Positions 35,975 through 44,554 of a DNA stretch of 64,000 nucleotides are shown piece by piece. Positions within the stretch are counted from its first letter, which is position 1. Each line of letters starts with the position of its first letter. Below the pieces are notes generated by a model. It was not told where the DNA came from. It searched no databases and worked only from the letters and a program-made list of their open reading frames with translations. Origin of the DNA: Saccharopolyspora galaxeae (GTDB taxonomy: Bacteria > Actinomycetota > Actinomycetes > Mycobacteriales > Pseudonocardiaceae); contig NZ_JADDUE010000017.1 in the NCBI RefSeq assembly GCF_016526145.1, positions 34,762 through 98,761 of the forward strand. Reading direction: 5' to 3'. Position numbers and translations under genes: made by a program.

Positions 35975-36070
35975 GGTGCCGCTCGGCCCGGATGCCGCTC
36001 ACCCCGGACGCTGCTCAGCCCGGATGCCGCTCAGCCCGGGGACTGCTCGGCCCGCGGACTGCTCAGCGCA
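35975..36070. repeat. 16-bp tandem repeat, six copies
   Basis: Six head-to-tail 16-bp units: GGTGCCGCTCGGCCCG, GATGCCGCTCACCCCG, GACGCTGCTCAGCCCG, GATGCCGCTCAGCCCG, GGGACTGCTCGGCCCG, CGGACTGCTCAGCGCA. The last unit contains the stop codon of the propeller gene (36063-36065, reverse strand), so the array forms its 3' end. Units differ at a few positions, suggesting an old array. It differs in sequence from the 19-bp array at the other end of the same gene. Confidence 0.8.
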
Positions 36071-37493
36071 GTGCGACGAGTGCCGGACCCCGCTGTTCGA
36101 GCAGCGTGGAACCCACCGAGTCGACGCGCACCGGGCCTTGCCAGCCCTGCCGGTCGATCGGGATCGTCCGCTCGCGGGCCCCGGTGTTGCGATCCACCAC
36201 GGCGAGCCCGTCGCGGACGGGCACGAGCAGCTTGCCGCCGAACAGCGCACCCGGCCCGAGCGTGTCCGGGACCGTCCACAGCGGTTCGAGCGTGGCCGAG
36301 TCCAACGCGACCGTGCCGGTCCCGGTGTGCCAGTACCGCATCCCGCTGACCGAAGCCCCGCCGATGCCGCGCACCTTGTCCTCGACCTGCTCGTACTGCT
36401 CGTCGTTCAGCGTGCTCACCCGGTACGGCTGTTCCGGAGTGGCGGCGGTCAGCCCGGCGAGCACGGACTGCTCGGTGATCCGCGGGTCGAAGCGGCTCAA
36501 CGCGGCCGCGAGCGCACGCGCGGTCCGCTCCCGCTGCGGCACGTCCGGGCGCACGGCGACCGTCCACACCTTGTCCGGCGACACCGGCTCCACCCCGTCC
36601 GCGGGGACGGGAGCGCCCGCAGGCATCGGGAACTGGGACTGCACGCTGCCGGTGGCGTTGTTGTAGACCACGAGCTGCCCGGTGTCGCGCAGGAACACCG
36701 CGGTCCGGTTCCCGGTGACCGACACCGCCGTGGCCTCGGAGCCGCCGAGGACGGTGCTGAAGACCTCCTCCGGCTGCTCGTTGTCCTGCGGGTGCGCCTT
36801 GAGCACGGTCAGCCGCTTGTGCACGTCGGTCGGGCAGTCCTCGATCACCGCGATGCGGCCGTTGCCGACGGCGGTGGAGGGGTAGCTGCAGTCCGGGCGG
36901 CGGATGTTGTTGTTGGCGTTCTTCAGCGCGGGCATGATCCCGTACTGCTGAGTCCGCACCAGGTCGGAACGCCAGGTGCCCAGCACCCGCTGCCCGGTGG
37001 CGGTGACGTAGGTGCCGTCGCTGAGCAGCCGGGTGCCGAACTCGGCATCGGAGTTGCGGGCGGGTCCGCGCACCCCGGTGCTGCCCTGCAACGTGCTGAC
37101 CTCGCTGCAGTTGGCTTCCTTGCGGTACACCGCGATCGCCCGGTTCCACTCGGACCCGACCGTGCACAGCGGCAGGTCCCGCGCGTAGCGCCAGCGGACC
37201 GCACCGGTGGCGGGGTCGTGGCCGAGCACCTCGCCGCCTTCGGCGCTGACCGCTGCGGGACCGGCGACCACCGGTTGCGGGGTTGCCGGGCTCGGGGCGC
37301 GCCAGGCTTCGCGCAGCGCGGCGGGAACCTCCGCGGGCTCGGCGGCGCGCTGGATGGAGCGCTGGGCGGGTTCGGAGTCGGTGGCGCGGGCGTCGCTGCG
37401 CAGCCACACGACCAGGCCTGCGACGACCACCGCCACCAGGATCAGCGCCACCGCGACGAGGTCGGACCGCGTCCGCCGTTCCGGCCGTACCAC
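36063..37493 (-). CDS. Membrane-anchored PQQ-like beta-propeller protein (Rv3212-like)
   Basis: 476 residues from GTG 37493 with AGGGAG four to five bases upstream; the longer frame to 37691 crosses a 19-bp repeat array and is not coding-like. One N-terminal membrane helix (SDLVAVALILVAVVVAGLVVWL), then an extracytoplasmic beta-propeller: repeated blade strings such as GEVLGHDPATGAVRWRYA, NRTAVFLRDTGQLVVYN and GGKLLVPVRDGLAVVDRNTGA. Two cysteine pairs (PLCTVGSE, NCSEV; DCSYP, DCPTD) may form disulfides. The position next to rhlE matches Rv3212 in M. tuberculosis (from memory). Function unknown. Confidence 0.85.
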   Translation of the reverse strand: MVRPERRTRSDLVAVALILVAVVVAGLVVWLRSDARATDSEPAQRSIQRAAEPAEVPAALREAWRAPSPATPQPVVAGPAAVSAEGGEVLGHDPATGAVRWRYARDLPLCTVGSEWNRAIAVYRKEANCSEVSTLQGSTGVRGPARNSDAEFGTRLLSDGTYVTATGQRVLGTWRSDLVRTQQYGIMPALKNANNNIRRPDCSYPSTAVGNGRIAVIEDCPTDVHKRLTVLKAHPQDNEQPEEVFSTVLGGSEATAVSVTGNRTAVFLRDTGQLVVYNNATGSVQSQFPMPAGAPVPADGVEPVSPDKVWTVAVRPDVPQRERTARALAAALSRFDPRITEQSVLAGLTAATPEQPYRVSTLNDEQYEQVEDKVRGIGGASVSGMRYWHTGTGTVALDSATLEPLWTVPDTLGPGALFGGKLLVPVRDGLAVVDRNTGARERTIPIDRQGWQGPVRVDSVGSTLLEQRGPALVALR

Positions 37494-37503
37494 TGCACTC
37501 CCT

Positions 37504-37598
37504 GTAGTTCCGGTGACTGGGCTGTAGTCCGGTGACTGGGCCGCATCCCGGTGACCGGGCCGCATTCCGGCGATCGGGCCCGCATCTCGGTGCTCGCC
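37504..37598. repeat. 19-bp tandem repeat in the 5' leader of the propeller gene
   Basis: Five head-to-tail units of 18-20 bp, for example GTAGTCCGGTGACTGGGCC (37524-37542), GCATCCCGGTGACCGGGCC and GCATTCCGGCGATCGGGCC. The array ends one base from the ribosome binding site of the propeller gene (AGGGAG, 37498-37503 on the reverse strand), so it lies in its untranslated leader. Each unit is itself partly palindromic (CCGGTGACCGG). Confidence 0.8.
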
Positions 37599-37761
37599 CG
37601 CCGAGCCTAGCCACCCGGTCGGTCCGCTCGGCCAAGCGCCCGCCGCAGGACCGGCCGTTCGCGGCCGGCCGGGATGGGCGGGCGATGACACCTCGCGGCG
37701 CCGTGTCGTCAGCGCCTACCGGCGGACCGGTCTCAGCGAGACGACGCGGCGCACCGTCGGG

Positions 37762-39420
37762 TCATTCCGCGGCGGAGTCGGTGTTGCCCGCCGAACCGCC
37801 GCCACCGCCGCGGCGCCTGCGCCGCCGCTTGCGCGGGCCAGCGGTCTTCTCGGCGTCACCGCCGGATTCGGCGGGCTGGCTGCCGGTTTCGACGCTCACG
37901 CCGCCGCGGGTGCGCCTGCGCTGCCTGCTGCGGCCCGCGGGGCGGTTCTCCGAGCCGGACTCGCCCTGCTCACCGCCGGAGCCGCCGCGGGTGCGCCTGC
38001 GCGGTTTGCGCTTGCGCTTGGCGTCCTCGTCCGGCTCGGCCGCCAGGCCGTCGCGGGTGCGCTTGGACAGCGGCAGCCGCCCGCTCGCGTCCGTGGGGAT
38101 GCCCAGGTCGGCGTAGAGGTGCGCCGAGGTCGAGTAGGTCTCCACCGGCTCCGGCTTGTCCAGGCCGAGCGTGTCGCTGATCAGCTTCCAGCGGGATTCC
38201 TCGTCCCAGTCGACCAGCGTGATCGCCACGCCCTCGCGCCCGGCGCGGCCGGTGCGGCCGATGCGGTGCACGTAGGTCTTCTCGTCGTCCGGGCACTGCA
38301 GGTTGACCACGTGCGTCACCGCGGCCACGTCGATGCCGCGGGCGGCGACGTCGGTGGCGACCAGCGTGTCGACCTTGCCGGAGCGGAACGCCCGCAGCGC
38401 CTGCTCGCGGGCGCCCTGCCCGAGGTCGCCGTGCACCGACGCGGCCGCGAACCCGCGCTCGACCAGCTCGTCGGAGAGCTTCTGCGCGGTCCGCTTGGTC
38501 CGCGTGAAGATCATCGTGAGCCCGCGGTCCTCGGCTTGCAGCGCCCGGGCGAGCAACTCGGTCTTGTCCATCGCGTGCGCGCGGTAGACGAACTGCTTGG
38601 TGCGCTCGTGGATGGCGCCCGCGTCGGCCTGCTCGGCGCGGATGTGCGTCGGCTTGTTCAGGAACGTGCGGGCGAGCGTGAGGATCGGGCCCGGCATGGT
38701 CGCCGAGAACAGCATCGTCTGGCGCTGCTCCGGCACCATGTGCAGGATCCGCTCGATGTCCGGCAGGAAGCCGAGGTCGAGCATCTCGTCGGCCTCGTCC
38801 AGCACCAGCCCGTTGACCTTGCCCAGCACCAGCTGCTGCTGCTCGGCGAGGTCCAGCAACCGGCCGGGAGTGCCGATGACCAGGTCGACGCCCGCCTTGA
38901 GGCCCTCGATCTGCTGCTCGTACGGCCGCCCGCCGTAGACCGCGAGGGTGCGGATGCCCAGGTGCTTGCCCGCGTCGGTGAGGTCCCGCGCCACCTGCAC
39001 GCACAGCTCGCGCGTCGGCACCACGACCAGCGCCTGCGGAGTCCCGTCGCCGGGCACCTGCAGCCGCTGCAGCAGCGGGACGCCGAAGCCGAGCGTCTTG
39101 CCGGTGCCGGTGCGGGCCTGCCCGATCAGGTCTTCGCCGCGCAGTGCCAGCGGCAGCGTCAGTTCCTGGATCGCGAAGGTGTGCTCGATGTTCGCCTCGC
39201 CCAGCGCGCGCACGATCTCCGGGTGCACGTCCAGCTCGGCGAAGGTCGGGGTGTCGGGGGCGCTGCTCTCCGCGTGCAGCGGCGCGGCCTCCTCGTCGGG
39301 GGCGCCGGTCTCGCTGTGCTCGAAAGCGTGCGCGTCCTCGGTGCCGTGCTGGGTCGACGGTTCGTCGGTGGCCTGTTCGGCCAGTTCGTTGTTGAGGGTC
39401 AGAGTGATCGCCTCTCTCAA
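37762..39420 (-). CDS. rhlE: DEAD-box ATP-dependent RNA helicase (RhlE type)
   Basis: 552 residues with a proposed TTG start at 39420. All helicase motifs are in order: Q-motif (FAIQELTLPLAL), Walker A ARTGTGKT, PTREL, TPGRLL, DEAD, SAT, and a second RecA domain with RGIDVAAVTHVVN and HRIGRTGR. A glutamate/serine-rich N-terminus of about 60 residues and a basic RGG-like tail (KRKRKPRRRTRGG ... RKRRRRRRGGGG) probably bind RNA. Roles in ribosome assembly and RNA turnover are typical. The TTG start overlaps the TGA of a short upstream frame, so it is uncertain. Confidence 0.92.
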   Translation of the reverse strand: MREAITLTLNNELAEQATDEPSTQHGTEDAHAFEHSETGAPDEEAAPLHAESSAPDTPTFAELDVHPEIVRALGEANIEHTFAIQELTLPLALRGEDLIGQARTGTGKTLGFGVPLLQRLQVPGDGTPQALVVVPTRELCVQVARDLTDAGKHLGIRTLAVYGGRPYEQQIEGLKAGVDLVIGTPGRLLDLAEQQQLVLGKVNGLVLDEADEMLDLGFLPDIERILHMVPEQRQTMLFSATMPGPILTLARTFLNKPTHIRAEQADAGAIHERTKQFVYRAHAMDKTELLARALQAEDRGLTMIFTRTKRTAQKLSDELVERGFAAASVHGDLGQGAREQALRAFRSGKVDTLVATDVAARGIDVAAVTHVVNLQCPDDEKTYVHRIGRTGRAGREGVAITLVDWDEESRWKLISDTLGLDKPEPVETYSTSAHLYADLGIPTDASGRLPLSKRTRDGLAAEPDEDAKRKRKPRRRTRGGSGGEQGESGSENRPAGRSRQRRRTRGGVSVETGSQPAESGGDAEKTAGPRKRRRRRRGGGGGSAGNTDSAAE

Positions 39421-39948
39421 ATACCGGCGCGCTCTCGCCCGGCCGGTTCGGCCGGCATGGCGGCGACGCCCTCCGGCACGGTGGCCGCGTCCACTGCGCG
39501 GCCGGTCGCGACTATCGCGTTCCTCGTGCTCGTGGTCACCGATGTGATGGTGCGCGCCCCTGTTCGATCAGCGGTGGTCCCGCTGCTGGTTTCGGTCGGC
39601 ATCACGGCGCGGAACTCGCTCCGCGCCCCCTGCCGCCGGTCTATCCGGCACAGGTAACGCCCGGGGACTCCCGCACTTGTCCGTCTCCGGGCGACCGGCC
39701 GCTGCACGGGGTGGGACCGTGGCCCGCTTGGCGAAAGCCTGCGACTCCGTGCGAGGAGAGGGGTCCGCTGCCGGTTGCCTGATGCCTATTGGCTTCTGCG
39801 ACCGCCAGGATACCTGGTACCACCGCGTTCCCGGTCGGCAACGTGCCGGTGGCCACCACGTCCGGCGGGCCGACGCGCGCGGTCGGGCCCGCTCGGCGCC
39901 GCGCCACCGATCCACATCCGGTGGCGACGAGCGCTTAGGCTTCGGGGT
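39421..39948. other. Intergenic region between divergent rhlE and ferritin-like gene
   Basis: 528 bp with no firm gene. A 61-codon reverse frame from ATG 39602 ends in a TGA (39417-39419) that overlaps the rhlE TTG as TTGA and could be a translated leader or small coupled peptide, but its ribosome binding site is weak. A palindrome CCAGG-ATA-CCTGG lies at 39805-39817. The region must hold both promoters. Confidence 0.4.
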
Positions 39949-40704
39949 ATGACTGATCCCCGCTCGGCCGACGCCTCCACCGCGAATGCGGCCGACGTGT
40001 CCGCCGCGGACGCGGCCGACGCCTCCGCCGCGGAGACCGATTCCGACGCCGACCCGGCCGAACCCAAGTACTCCGAGGGGGTCGTCGACCTGCTGGCCGC
40101 CCTCGCCTACGGCGAGCTGTCCGCGTTCGACCGGCTGGCCGAAGACGCCCGCACGGCGCCCACGCTGTCCGGGCGGGCGGCGCTGGCCAGCATGGCCGCG
40201 GCCGAGATCGGGCACTACCGGATGCTGGACGAGACGCTGGCGCGCCGCGGTGTGGTGACCGCCGAGGTGATGCGCCCGTTCGTCGAACCGTTCGACGAGT
40301 TCAACGCCTCCACCGCCCCGCACTCCTGGCTGGAGTCGCTGGTGAAGGCGTACGTCGGCGACGGGCTCGCTGCGGACTTCTACCGCGAGGTCGCGGAGTG
40401 GCTGGACCCGTCCACCCGCGAGCTGGTGCTGACCGTGCTCGCCGACACCGGGCATTCCGCGTTCGCCGAGCGGGAGGTGCTGGCCGCCTGCGAGCACGAC
40501 CGCTCGCTGCGGGACAAGCTGACCTTGTGGGGCAGGAGGCTGCTGGGCGAGGCGGTCACGCAGGCGCAGCGGGTGGTCGCCGAGCGGGACGCGCTGGCCG
40601 AGTTGATCATCACCGGCTCCGGCGACCTCACCGGTATCGCCACGCTGTTCCGCCGGTTGCAGAACAACCACACCAAACGAATGTCCCGCCTCGGCCTGGG
40701 CTGA
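39949..40704 (+). CDS. Ferritin-like fold protein (tRNA-hydroxylase-like, Rv3210c type)
   Basis: 251 residues, ATG 39949. The first 40 residues are alanine/aspartate-rich with repeats ([22 protein letters not shown]). The rest is a four-helix ferritin-like domain: [35 protein letters not shown] (E-x2-H pair), and a second half with [12 protein letters not shown]. Metal-binding glutamate/histidine pairs of the MiaE/ferritin-like type are partly retained ([10 protein letters not shown]). Adjacent to rhlE as in mycobacteria. No demonstrated enzyme function for this subfamily. Confidence 0.8.
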   Translation: MTDPRSADASTANAADVSAADAADASAAETDSDADPAEPKYSEGVVDLLAALAYGELSAFDRLAEDARTAPTLSGRAALASMAAAEIGHYRMLDETLARRGVVTAEVMRPFVEPFDEFNASTAPHSWLESLVKAYVGDGLAADFYREVAEWLDPSTRELVLTVLADTGHSAFAEREVLAACEHDRSLRDKLTLWGRRLLGEAVTQAQRVVAERDALAELIITGSGDLTGIATLFRRLQNNHTKRMSRLGLG

Positions 40705-40861
40705 AGTGCCTGTCTTCGAGCTGGTTCTGCCGTACGCGGTCGGTGTAGAGCGCTCGCTCGCCGGGCGTAACGCCTGTTCGCCCCGGGTGCAGGCCCGGTC
40801 GGGCAGGCCTGGGATAGCCTTTCGTGGCGTAACCATCAGCAGCGAGCTACGGAGGTCAAGC

Positions 40862-41089
40862 GTGGAGGTCAAGATCGGCGTCGTGGACAGCCCGCGCGAG
40901 CTCACCGTCGCCAGCGGTCAGTCCCAGGCCGAGGTCGAGTCGCTGGTCGCCGACGCGCTGAAGACGTCCGACGGGGTGCTGGCGCTGGCCGATCAGAAGG
41001 GGCGCCGCTACCTGGTGCCGTCGGCCAAGCTGGCCTACGTCGAGATCGGTCCCGCCGAGTCGCAGCGGGTCGGTTTCGGCGTCCAGTGA
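40862..41089 (+). CDS. DUF3107 small conserved protein
   Basis: 75 residues from GTG 40862 with GGAGG six bases upstream. MEVKIGVVDSPRELTVASGQS and a C-terminal YVEIGPAESQRVGFG are the conserved ends of DUF3107 (Rv3208A-type, found across mycolic and related actinobacteria). No function known. It is followed by a very strong terminator hairpin. In mycobacteria the Rv3208-type TetR gene is its direct neighbour; here five genes separate them. Confidence 0.93.
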   Translation: MEVKIGVVDSPRELTVASGQSQAEVESLVADALKTSDGVLALADQKGRRYLVPSAKLAYVEIGPAESQRVGFGVQ

Positions 41090-41094
41090 GCAAG

Positions 41095-41126
41095 ACCGTG
41101 CCCCCACTCGCGAGTGGGGGCACGGT
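41095..41126. terminator. Intrinsic bidirectional terminator
   Basis: A perfect 16-bp stem with no loop insertion (ACCGTGCCCCCACTCG paired with CGAGTGGGGGCACGGT) starts six bases after the DUF3107 stop; GCTTTT follows. On the other strand it lies just beyond the DUF4873 gene's stop at 41156, so it terminates both convergent units. Confidence 0.92.
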
Positions 41127-41155
41127 GCTTTTCGGGCTCGTTGCGCCCAGGCGGT

Positions 41156-41506
41156 TCAGTCGGCCGAATCCGGGATCTCGAACGGGGGCTTGCCGAGCCC
41201 CGAGATCCGGAACCGGTTCCACGGGTCCGGGTCGGACAGCGTGCCCACCGCCTGGCCTTGCCTGGTCCGCAGCACCACGTCCGTCTTGCGCCCGCCCGCG
41301 AGTTCGGTGACGCCCTCGTCCGCGGACAGTCGGCCGTACCAGTGGAAGCGGCCGTCGATGGGCTGGAAGTGCCCGCGCAGCACCACTTCCACCGCCACCT
41401 CGCGCTCCGCGGTGAAGATCACCGCAGCGCCCCGGTAGTCCTCGTCGTCGTGGTCGGCCTGCTGCTGGTCGGTTCGCTGCTGGGCGGGCTCGGTAAGCTC
41501 GGTCAC
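41156..41506 (-). CDS. DUF4873 domain protein
   Basis: 116 residues from GTG 41506 with AGGAG five bases upstream. The core YRGAAVIFTAEREVAVEVVLRGHFQPIDGRFHWYGRL is characteristic of DUF4873, a small beta-rich domain that also appears as the C-terminal part of flavin monooxygenases in actinomycetes. The start is glutamine/aspartate-rich. It follows the TetR gene (14-bp gap) on the same strand, so it belongs to the regulator's operon and opposite the diiron oxygenase; this makes a role in the oxygenase pathway likely but not proven. Confidence 0.82.
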   Translation of the reverse strand: MTELTEPAQQRTDQQQADHDDEDYRGAAVIFTAEREVAVEVVLRGHFQPIDGRFHWYGRLSADEGVTELAGGRKTDVVLRTRQGQAVGTLSDPDPWNRFRISGLGKPPFEIPDSAD

Positions 41507-41520
41507 GGCTGCTCCTGATC

Positions 41521-42282
41521 TCAACTTCCGGTGTTGCGGTCGTCGTCCTCGTCCTCGACCAGGTGCAGCTGGGTGTCCAGCTCCACCAGCTCCAGCGGCT
41601 CGTCCGGGTCGATCACGATCCCGCCGGAGCGCAGCACGCCGTCGATGGCGTGCCAGATGATCCGCGACAGGTAGCCGGTGAGGTCCTCCCGGCTCATCGA
41701 CTGCCGTTCGAGCCACCAGTCACCGCTGGCCTGCACCATGCCGACCAGCCCGTGGCTCCACGCCTCCACGCCGCCGGAGTCCAGCCCGAGCGCGCGCATG
41801 TACTGCCCGAGCAGCCGCGAGAGCGAATTGGCGATCTCGGTCTTCTCCGCGAGGACCGGGTCGTCGCGCACCGGCTTGTCGGCGAAGGTGCGCCGCACGA
41901 CGAACCGGTACAGGTCCGGGTACTGCTCGATCACGCCGAGGTAGGTGCTGATCAGCCGCCGGATCCGCTGGTTCGGGCTGCCGTCCCTGGCGAGTTCGGG
42001 CGTGAGGCGGCGCATCAGCAGCTCGGTGCCCCACTGCCCGACGGCCAGGTACAGGTCGCTCTTGTCGTGGAAGTGCCGGTACAGCACGGGTTTGCTGACC
42101 CCGGCCGTGGCGGCGATGTCGTCCATGCCGACTTCGGCGCCGTGCTCGGCGATGGCGCGGACGGTGGCCTCGACGAACTCGGCGCGCCGGGCCTGGCGGT
42201 GTTCGCGCCAGCGCTCGCGGCGGGCGTCGCCGCGGTCGGGCTCTTCGGAGGCGGCCTTGACAGGCCGGGTGCGTTGGCTCAC
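41521..42282 (-). CDS. TetR family regulator beside diiron oxygenase
   Basis: 253 residues from GTG 42282; the longer frame would start inside the operator. The HTH is FVEATVRAIAEHGAEVGMDDIAATAGVSKPVLYRHFHDKSDLYLAV. The effector domain is all-alpha and unclassified. The C-terminal acidic stretch (ELVELDTQLHLVEDEDDDRN) is unusual. A perfect palindrome, GTTACT-CGA-AGTAAC, lies 16 bases upstream, between this gene and the divergent oxygenase gene, the expected place for autorepression and repression of the oxygenase. Confidence 0.92.
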   Translation of the reverse strand: MSQRTRPVKAASEEPDRGDARRERWREHRQARRAEFVEATVRAIAEHGAEVGMDDIAATAGVSKPVLYRHFHDKSDLYLAVGQWGTELLMRRLTPELARDGSPNQRIRRLISTYLGVIEQYPDLYRFVVRRTFADKPVRDDPVLAEKTEIANSLSRLLGQYMRALGLDSGGVEAWSHGLVGMVQASGDWWLERQSMSREDLTGYLSRIIWHAIDGVLRSGGIVIDPDEPLELVELDTQLHLVEDEDDDRNTGS

Positions 42283-42298
42283 GCTACCCAAGTTAGCT

Positions 42299-42313
42299 GT
42301 TACTCGAAGTAAC
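42299..42313. promoter_or_regulatory. TetR operator palindrome GTTACT-CGA-AGTAAC
   Basis: A 15-bp perfect inverted repeat with three-base centre in the 98-bp gap between the divergent TetR and diiron oxygenase genes. The half-site TTACTCG recurs in the palindrome next to the second TetR gene at 46641-46658. Confidence 0.75.
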
Positions 42314-42380
42314 ATGCAACGCCGCGGGGCGGCGACCGACCGCGACCGGCAGACCCCGCGACCGGAACAGGAGCACTTCC

Positions 42381-43280
42381 ATGACCAGGACCTTGCAGGT
42401 CAACGACCGGGAGAAGACCGCTGCCCGGCTGCTGAAGTCGTCGGCGAAGAACAGCTACGACCCCGACGTGGACATCGACTGGGACGCGCCCCTGGCCGAG
42501 GACGCGCCGTACATCCCGTTCAAGCGCTGCAGCCTCTACGGCACGCACCTGTGGGATCGGCTCGACGAGCAGCAGCGCGTCGAACTGACCAAGCACGAGT
42601 TCGCCAGCATCGCCTCGAACGGCCTCTGGTTCGAGGTGCTGCTGATGCAGATGCTGCTCAAGGAGTTCTACAACTCCGATCCGCGCACCAGCCACGCCCA
42701 GTACGCGCTGACCGAAGTCGCCGACGAGTGCAGGCACTCCACGATGTTCGCCAAGGCGGTGGACCGCATCGGCGCGCCCGCCTACGGGCCGGTGCCGCTG
42801 CTGCGCCAGGGCGGCCGCATCCTGCCCGCCCTGCTGAAGGGGCCGTCCGCGTTCGCTTCGATCCTGGTCGCCGAGGAGGTCCTGGACCGCTTCCAGCGCG
42901 ACCAGATGTACGACGAGCAGGTGCAACCGCTGGTGCGCATGGTCAACCGGATCCACGTGCTGGAGGAGGCCCGGCACGTCACCTTCGCCCGCGAAGAGGT
43001 CACCAGGCGGATGGCCGAGTGCAACGCCGCCGAGCGGGCCTACCACCAGTACATGACGGCGTTCGTCTCCTACGCGGTCTGCTTCAGCCTGATCAACCCG
43101 CGGGTCTACAAGTCCGTCGGGATCCGCCCGCGCGACGGGCACGCCGCCGCGTGGGCGAACCCGCACTTCCAGGAGACGCTGCACTGGGGCGGGGAGAAGA
43201 TCATGAGCTTCCTGGGCGAGGCCGGGCTGGTCGGAAAGCCCGGAATGAGCTGGTGGAAGCGGGCGCACCTGATCCGCTGA
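42381..43280 (+). CDS. AurF-like diiron oxygenase
   Basis: 299 residues, ATG 42381. The ligand pattern follows AurF (p-aminobenzoate N-oxygenase): Glu85 (LWFEVLL), Glu116 and His119 (DECRHS, ExxH), Glu165 or Glu166 (VAEEVLD), His192, Glu196 and His199 (HVLEEARHVTF, H-x3-E-x2-H). All seven positions can be filled, so the diiron site looks intact. AurF-type enzymes oxidise amines to nitro compounds; most actinobacterial relatives have no known substrate. It is divergent from a TetR gene with an operator between them and followed by an alpha/beta hydrolase (97-bp gap). Confidence 0.85.
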   Translation: MTRTLQVNDREKTAARLLKSSAKNSYDPDVDIDWDAPLAEDAPYIPFKRCSLYGTHLWDRLDEQQRVELTKHEFASIASNGLWFEVLLMQMLLKEFYNSDPRTSHAQYALTEVADECRHSTMFAKAVDRIGAPAYGPVPLLRQGGRILPALLKGPSAFASILVAEEVLDRFQRDQMYDEQVQPLVRMVNRIHVLEEARHVTFAREEVTRRMAECNAAERAYHQYMTAFVSYAVCFSLINPRVYKSVGIRPRDGHAAAWANPHFQETLHWGGEKIMSFLGEAGLVGKPGMSWWKRAHLIR

Positions 43281-43376
43281 TCCCGGCGGCCGCGCCATCG
43301 ACCCGCGGCCGTGCAGCCCCGATCCGGCCGCCGCGCCCGGCGGCGGCCGGAACCGCCCTAGCCGAACAGGAACGCG

Positions 43377-44285
43377 ATGACCACCACCATCGGCCCCGCC
43401 GTCGAGAAGTACTTCACCGCGGGTGACGGGACGAAGCTGCGCCTGTGCGAAGAAGGCGCGCCCGACGCCCCGATCACCCTCGTGCTGGTGCACGGCTGGA
43501 CGCTCAGCTCGGAGATCTGGGACCGGGTCGTGCCCGCGGTCACCACGGCCTCGGAAGTCCGCGTGCTGCGGTACGACCTGCGCGGGCACGGCGACTCCGA
43601 CGCGGCGCCCGCCGGGGCGGCCTCCGTCGCGCGGTGCGCCGACGACCTCGCAGAACTCATCGCCGAGCGGGTGCCGACCGGCCCGGTCGTGCTGGCCGGG
43701 CACTCCATGGGCGGCATGACGATCATGGCGCTGGCCGAGCGCCACCCCGAGCTGTTCGCCGAGCGGGTGGCCGCGGCGGCGTTGGTCGCCACCTCCAGCG
43801 GCGACCTGGTCGCGCCGCCGCTCGGGCTGCCCCGCCCGGTGGCCCGGACCGTGCACCGCGGCGAGCTGCTGGTGCGGGCGCAATTGGCCGAAGCGCGCGG
43901 AAAGCGGGTGAGCAAGTACCCGGCGCCGCTGCGGCCGGGGATGCGGTGGCTGCTGTTCGGCTCGCGGCCGCAGCGGCGCGACATCGCCGCCACCGCACGC
44001 TGGGTGGCCGACTGCAATCCCGCGAACATGGCCGCGTTCCGCGCCTCGCTCGCCGAGCACGAGCGCACGCACGCGCTCGCGGCGCTGCGCAACATCCCGG
44101 TGGTAGTGCTGGCGGGCCTGGCCGACCGGCTCTGCCCGCTGCCGCACGCCCGGCGGATCGCCGACGCGTTGCCGGACGCGGAGCTGCTGCTCTACGCCGG
44201 TGCGGGCCACATGCTGCCGCTGGAGCGCACCGACGAGGTCGCCGACCGGATCACCGAGCTCCTCGACACCGCCACCCGCTCCTGA
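43377..44285 (+). CDS. Alpha/beta hydrolase, oxygenase-linked
   Basis: 302 residues, ATG 43377. The fold is shown by TLVLVHGWTLSSEIWDRVVP (oxyanion HG), the nucleophile elbow AGHSMGGM, LAGLADRLCPLPHARRIA (acid) and AGAGHMLPLER (catalytic His). The triad Ser-Asp-His is therefore complete. Substrate unknown. It follows the diiron oxygenase on the same strand, so ring or ester hydrolysis downstream of oxidation is a reasonable inference. It ends 82 bp before a 51-bp palindrome. Confidence 0.88.
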   Translation: MTTTIGPAVEKYFTAGDGTKLRLCEEGAPDAPITLVLVHGWTLSSEIWDRVVPAVTTASEVRVLRYDLRGHGDSDAAPAGAASVARCADDLAELIAERVPTGPVVLAGHSMGGMTIMALAERHPELFAERVAAAALVATSSGDLVAPPLGLPRPVARTVHRGELLVRAQLAEARGKRVSKYPAPLRPGMRWLLFGSRPQRRDIAATARWVADCNPANMAAFRASLAEHERTHALAALRNIPVVVLAGLADRLCPLPHARRIADALPDAELLLYAGAGHMLPLERTDEVADRITELLDTATRS

Positions 44286-44366
44286 GCAGAGGACGCACCG
44301 CGAAGCCGCGATCGAACTGTCAGCCCGTCGTACCGCCCCAGCGGTCCGTTCGCCGCCGCAGTTTCC

Positions 44367-44417
44367 GAGTGAACGGACTCTCGGCCCAATCCATTGGGAC
44401 CGGCGGTCCGTTCACTC
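44367..44417. repeat. 51-bp palindromic element, copy C (best conserved)
   Basis: GAGTGAACGGAC and GTCCGTTCACTC are perfectly complementary 12-bp ends, and the interior has a second stem, CCCAAT-cc-ATTGGG, giving a long interrupted hairpin. GCTTTT follows, so it could act as a terminator for the upstream hydrolase gene. The same family as copies at 8602, 18778 and 18851. Confidence 0.88.
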
Positions 44418-44554
44418 GGAGCTTTTCGTGCGCACGACGCACCTGAGAGAGTTGCTGCTCTGTTCGGCGTAGTGCCGCAGGGCTGAACGGCGGCTCGCGC
44501 CGGTGCTGCCGTCGCAACAAGAATCCCCGCACCACCGTCGGCAGGGGAGCGGAT

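Noticed and set aside
35975..36070. Six 16-bp repeats considered as a CRISPR array
   Set aside because: Units are head-to-tail with no unique spacers, and no cas genes are nearby; it is a simple tandem repeat.
42300..44210. 636-codon reverse frame across the diiron oxygenase and hydrolase genes
   Set aside because: Antisense shadow with no known domain; both sense genes have full active-site motifs.
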